DNA of 64,000 nt from Euwallacea fornicatus. Lineage: Eukaryota; Arthropoda; Insecta; Coleoptera; Curculionidae. Position 1 is the stretch's first letter; the number at the start of each line of letters is the position of its first letter. The stretch covers positions 1,240,001 through 1,304,000 of the forward strand of contig NC_089551.1 of NCBI RefSeq assembly GCF_040115645.1, read 5' to 3'. Below the pieces are notes generated by a model. It was given only the letters and a program-made list of their open reading frames with translations, ran no database searches and was not told the DNA's origin. The position numbers were made by a program, and so were the translations under genes. This document shows, one piece after another, positions 61,064 to 64,000 of this stretch.

Positions 61064-64000
61064 TTACTGTGCTGCCAAATTGTCCTCATATTCTTGATAA
61101 CTCTGCAAATGCCTCACATGAGTACCAAACTTCTAAAAAATCCAATTTTCAAAATCGATTTTTTCTCACCTTCAAGGCAATTGCTAATAAACTATCCGCA
61201 TTGGCCTTCCCAGTTTGTTTCACCAGTTCATGAAACACCCCTTCCTTCCTCAGCAGCTCAAAGGGATGCCCGAACTCGACAGACCGCCCAGCGTGCATCA
61301 CCAATACCTTGTCGCAATCCATGATGGTGTGCAGCCTATGGGCGATTGTTAATACTGTGCAGTCAGAGAACTTCCTCCTGATGGTGGTCTGGATCAGGGC
61401 GTCAGTTTGGGCGTCTACATTGGCGGTGGCTTCGTCCAAGATTAGAATCTTGTTGTTTCGAATAATGGCACGGGCAAGGCATACCAGTTGCCTCTGTCCC
61501 ACACTGAAGTTCGAGCCCCCTTCAGACATCCCAGTTCCTAGGCCTTGGGGCAAGTCTGAAACAGCTGACTTCAGCTCCACTTGCTCCAGGGCATTCCAGA
61601 GAATCTGTAAATTTAATATGATTTGCCATAAACCGCTTGGTTAAGTTTGTATCTTCTGCCGCACCTCATCGCTGTACAGATCAAATGGGTCTAGATTCTT
61701 CCTGAGACTTCCTGAAAAGAGCACCGGTTCTTGAGGGATTATCGAAATTCTGGATCTTAAGTTCTCCAATGAGACGGTTTTCGTGTTGATTTTGTCAATA
61801 ATGATCCTCCCTTCGATGATGGCCAGCCTGAATAGGGCCGCAATGATGGAGGACTTTCCGGCCCCGGTCCTCCCTACAATGCCCACTTTCTCCTTGCCTC
61901 TAATGCAAAAACTCAAATTCTGGAGAATGTAAGGCTCGTCGACATCATATTTCATGGACAGCTGTTCAAAAGTGATATCACCCGTCGCTGGCCATTCTCG
62001 AAGTGGCTCTTTGGTGGGTTGGTCAGTTTCTGGCTTCACATCAGCATACTCTTTCACTCTTTCTACGCAAGTCATGCGGTTTTCCAGCTCGCTCCATTGA
62101 CGCATCCCCCACTGGAACATCCCGGTTAGAGTCAGAGCTTGGGTTATGGCTAGCCCCATATTGCCTCCATACATCTCTGCAAGCAAATACCCTTTAGAAT
62201 TTGGCAATTTATTATTGTGTGCTTGTACCTGTTTGCAAGAACAAAAGGCTAATGGTGACCAATGCCACATACATCACGCAGTGCATGTCTAGCCACAACC
62301 CAAAACTTCTTGCGCAGCCCACAAAAGTAAACCAGGCTGCAGCGTTTATGTCCTGGTATCTGTCGAATTGGTCCTGTAGAGCCCCCTGGGCCCCGAACGC
62401 TCTGATTGTGGTCAGCCCTTGTAGGGACGCATTGAGGTGTGAATAAATAGGGCTTCGAGCTAGAATTTTATGCGATGACTTTATGGCAAACTAACCCGTT
62501 CAATTTTCCTCACTGGTGCCTTCAATCCTCTTCACATCTCTGCTTGTCTTAAGGTAGATTATTCGAAGAAGGTAAAATATTACAAACATTATCACAGTGG
62601 GCAGGTACATCCAGGGAAATAGGGTGCCTATTATCACTATAGTGGCGGTCACTAGAAAGGTGATTTGAACGGTTTCCAAAAAAATTAACGGCAACTGTTC
62701 ATCAATCGCCCCCATATCACTGGAAAACCGGTTCAGCATCCTTCCAGATGGGTTGGTGTGGAAGAACCTCATGGTGGCGTAGACAATTTTGCTGAACATG
62801 TTGTTGTGCAGCCTTAGCGATGCCTTAATGGTGAATCGGTAGAAAGTGAAGGATCTGGTCAAGGTTAGGGTCACTGTTAGAGCTATTAGAACGGTGTAGA
62901 TGTAGACGCAGTTTCGTTCGGTGAGGAATGTGCTCCAGGGGAGGCTAGCTAAGTCCGGTTCTTGTGCTGAGGTCAAATTAGTGATGACTACTTCTTTGCC
63001 ATGTTGCTCCAAGTTTACCCTGCGCGTTGCGTTGCATGACCAAAGGGTGATGGCACATGAAAAGGGTCTTACCAGAACAATTGGAAGTAATCTGTGAGAC
63101 TTGCAATAATTTGCGACAGCACAAATCCGAGGATTAATGCCAGAATTTTGCACCAATGCCCTCCAGAGAAGATGTAGCTCTTGTAAACGTCCCAAGAGAC
63201 ATTTCCCACTGTTCTGACCTCTTGTTGCATCGTCGGTTCTTCTTCGCGTCCTTTATCCTCACTCTCGCTCTCCTCCTCCCTCCGATTTTTCTCTTCCTCC
63301 ACCTCGTTCTCATGGTTATAAAGTAGCTTCGCGAACTCAGTACCGCCACTTTGAAGCTCATCATAGCTTCCGCTGGTCTGGACTCGCCCGTCCTCTAGCA
63401 AATATATCTTCTGAACATTTCGCAGATATTGCAGCTGGTGAGTGACCAACACCACAGCCCTTTCCTTCAAATACCCGCGAATGCACTCTTCAAATATGTG
63501 CTTGCCCACATGGGCGTCTACCGCAGATAACGGGTCATCGAGCAGGTATATGTCTGCGTCTTTGTAGACTGCCCTTGCCAGGGTGATTCGGGCCTTCTGC
63601 CCTCCGCTGAGGGTCACTCCCCTTTCCCCAACTATGGTTTTGTCACCAAATGGGAATGAGGAGAAATCGCGATCTAAGGCGCACACCCTGACTACCTCTT
63701 GGTACTTGGTGATGTTGAACTCTCGTCCGAATGTGATGTTTTCGCGGATACTTCCCACGAACAGCCATGGCTCTTGAGGAGCATACGAGACTGATCCATT
63801 CACCCTTAACTCGCCCTTATCCAAGGGAAGCTCTTTTAAAATCAGGTGGAGCAGGGTGGTCTTCCCGCTCCCCACTGGACCTACCACCGCAGCCAACTGG
63901 GTGAGCTTCACAGCAAAATCTATATCATTTAACGTATGCTCCAGCTGGCTGCTGCTCCACTTTAAGGCAGCTCCTTCGATTACGACCCCCATCTCCCTCT
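61064..64000 (-). CDS. ABC transporter subfamily C, MRP4-like (3' part, truncated by window end)
   Basis: A full-type multidrug-resistance-associated exporter of the plasma membrane. Six exons are visible on the minus strand: 64000(edge)-63074, 63019-62514, 62459-62229, 62176-61665, 61604-61170, 61102-61064, and all joints keep frame. Order: NBD1 with GPVGSGKTT, signature LSGGQKAR and Walker [17 protein letters not shown]; an acidic linker ([17 protein letters not shown]); TMD2 with several hydrophobic helices; NBD2 with GRTGAGKSS, signature NFSVGQRQL and Walker [17 protein letters not shown]; tail [16 protein letters not shown] in place of SGGQ in NBD2 is normal for ABCC4. TMD1 and the start lie beyond the window. 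Confidence 0.92.

Overview
This is a eukaryotic window, from an insect nuclear genome. The genes are split by many short introns (about 50-120 bp, with a few of several kb). The gene set is arthropod-specific in places: a long-wavelength rhabdomeric opsin, a ZAD-type zinc-finger protein, a Spätzle-like cytokine, an insect-length profilin, and Nopp140 with an RGG alternative end. A beetle or another holometabolous insect is the best guess; the species cannot be named from the sequence. There are no bacterial operons, CRISPR arrays, phage or rRNA genes. All gene models were read by eye from splice signals, reading frame and remembered family sequence, so exon edges may be off by a base or so.

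Layout. 1-5.6 kb is gene-free: a region packed with the palindrome GGTACC (23 copies before 3.22 kb), then a diverged ~182-bp tandem repeat. 5.6-16.4 kb carries four plus-strand genes: NDUFV1 (complex I 51 kDa subunit), Sulf1 (heparan sulfate 6-O-endosulfatase), a long-wavelength opsin followed by a relic copy of its own 3' end, and a Spätzle-family cystine-knot protein. 17.1-19.4 kb (minus) is a ZAD + C2H2 zinc-finger gene. 20.3-28.1 kb (plus) is the sugar-sensing bHLH-ZIP factor Mondo. 29.7-34.2 kb (minus) is profilin with a 3.3-kb first intron. 35.4-38.1 kb (plus) is eIF4A.

39-59 kb is dense with housekeeping genes in alternating orientation: SRRM1/SRm160 (minus), cytosolic aspartate aminotransferase (minus), RpL35A (plus), UBE2J2 (minus), Nopp140 (plus), LEO1 (minus), a UPF0598 protein (plus), crossbronx/AKTIP (minus) and COQ3 (plus). 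61-64 kb holds the 3' part of an ABCC4/MRP4-like transporter (minus) that runs off the window; a decayed fragment of a related gene lies near 59.2 kb.

The genes do not form one pathway. They fall into divergent pairs that could share promoters (ZAD/Mondo, profilin/eIF4A, GOT1/RpL35A, UBE2J2/Nopp140, LEO1/UPF0598, crossbronx/COQ3), with convergent 3' ends between some pairs. Three of them (SRRM1, Nopp140, LEO1) encode highly repetitive serine-rich nuclear proteins. I did not find an obvious undescribed multi-gene system. The signals most worth a second look are the GGTACC cluster, a 14-bp inverted repeat that covers the Nopp140 splice donor just before its two alternative 3' exons, and short GC-AG introns in LEO1 and COQ3 whose retention would keep the frame open.
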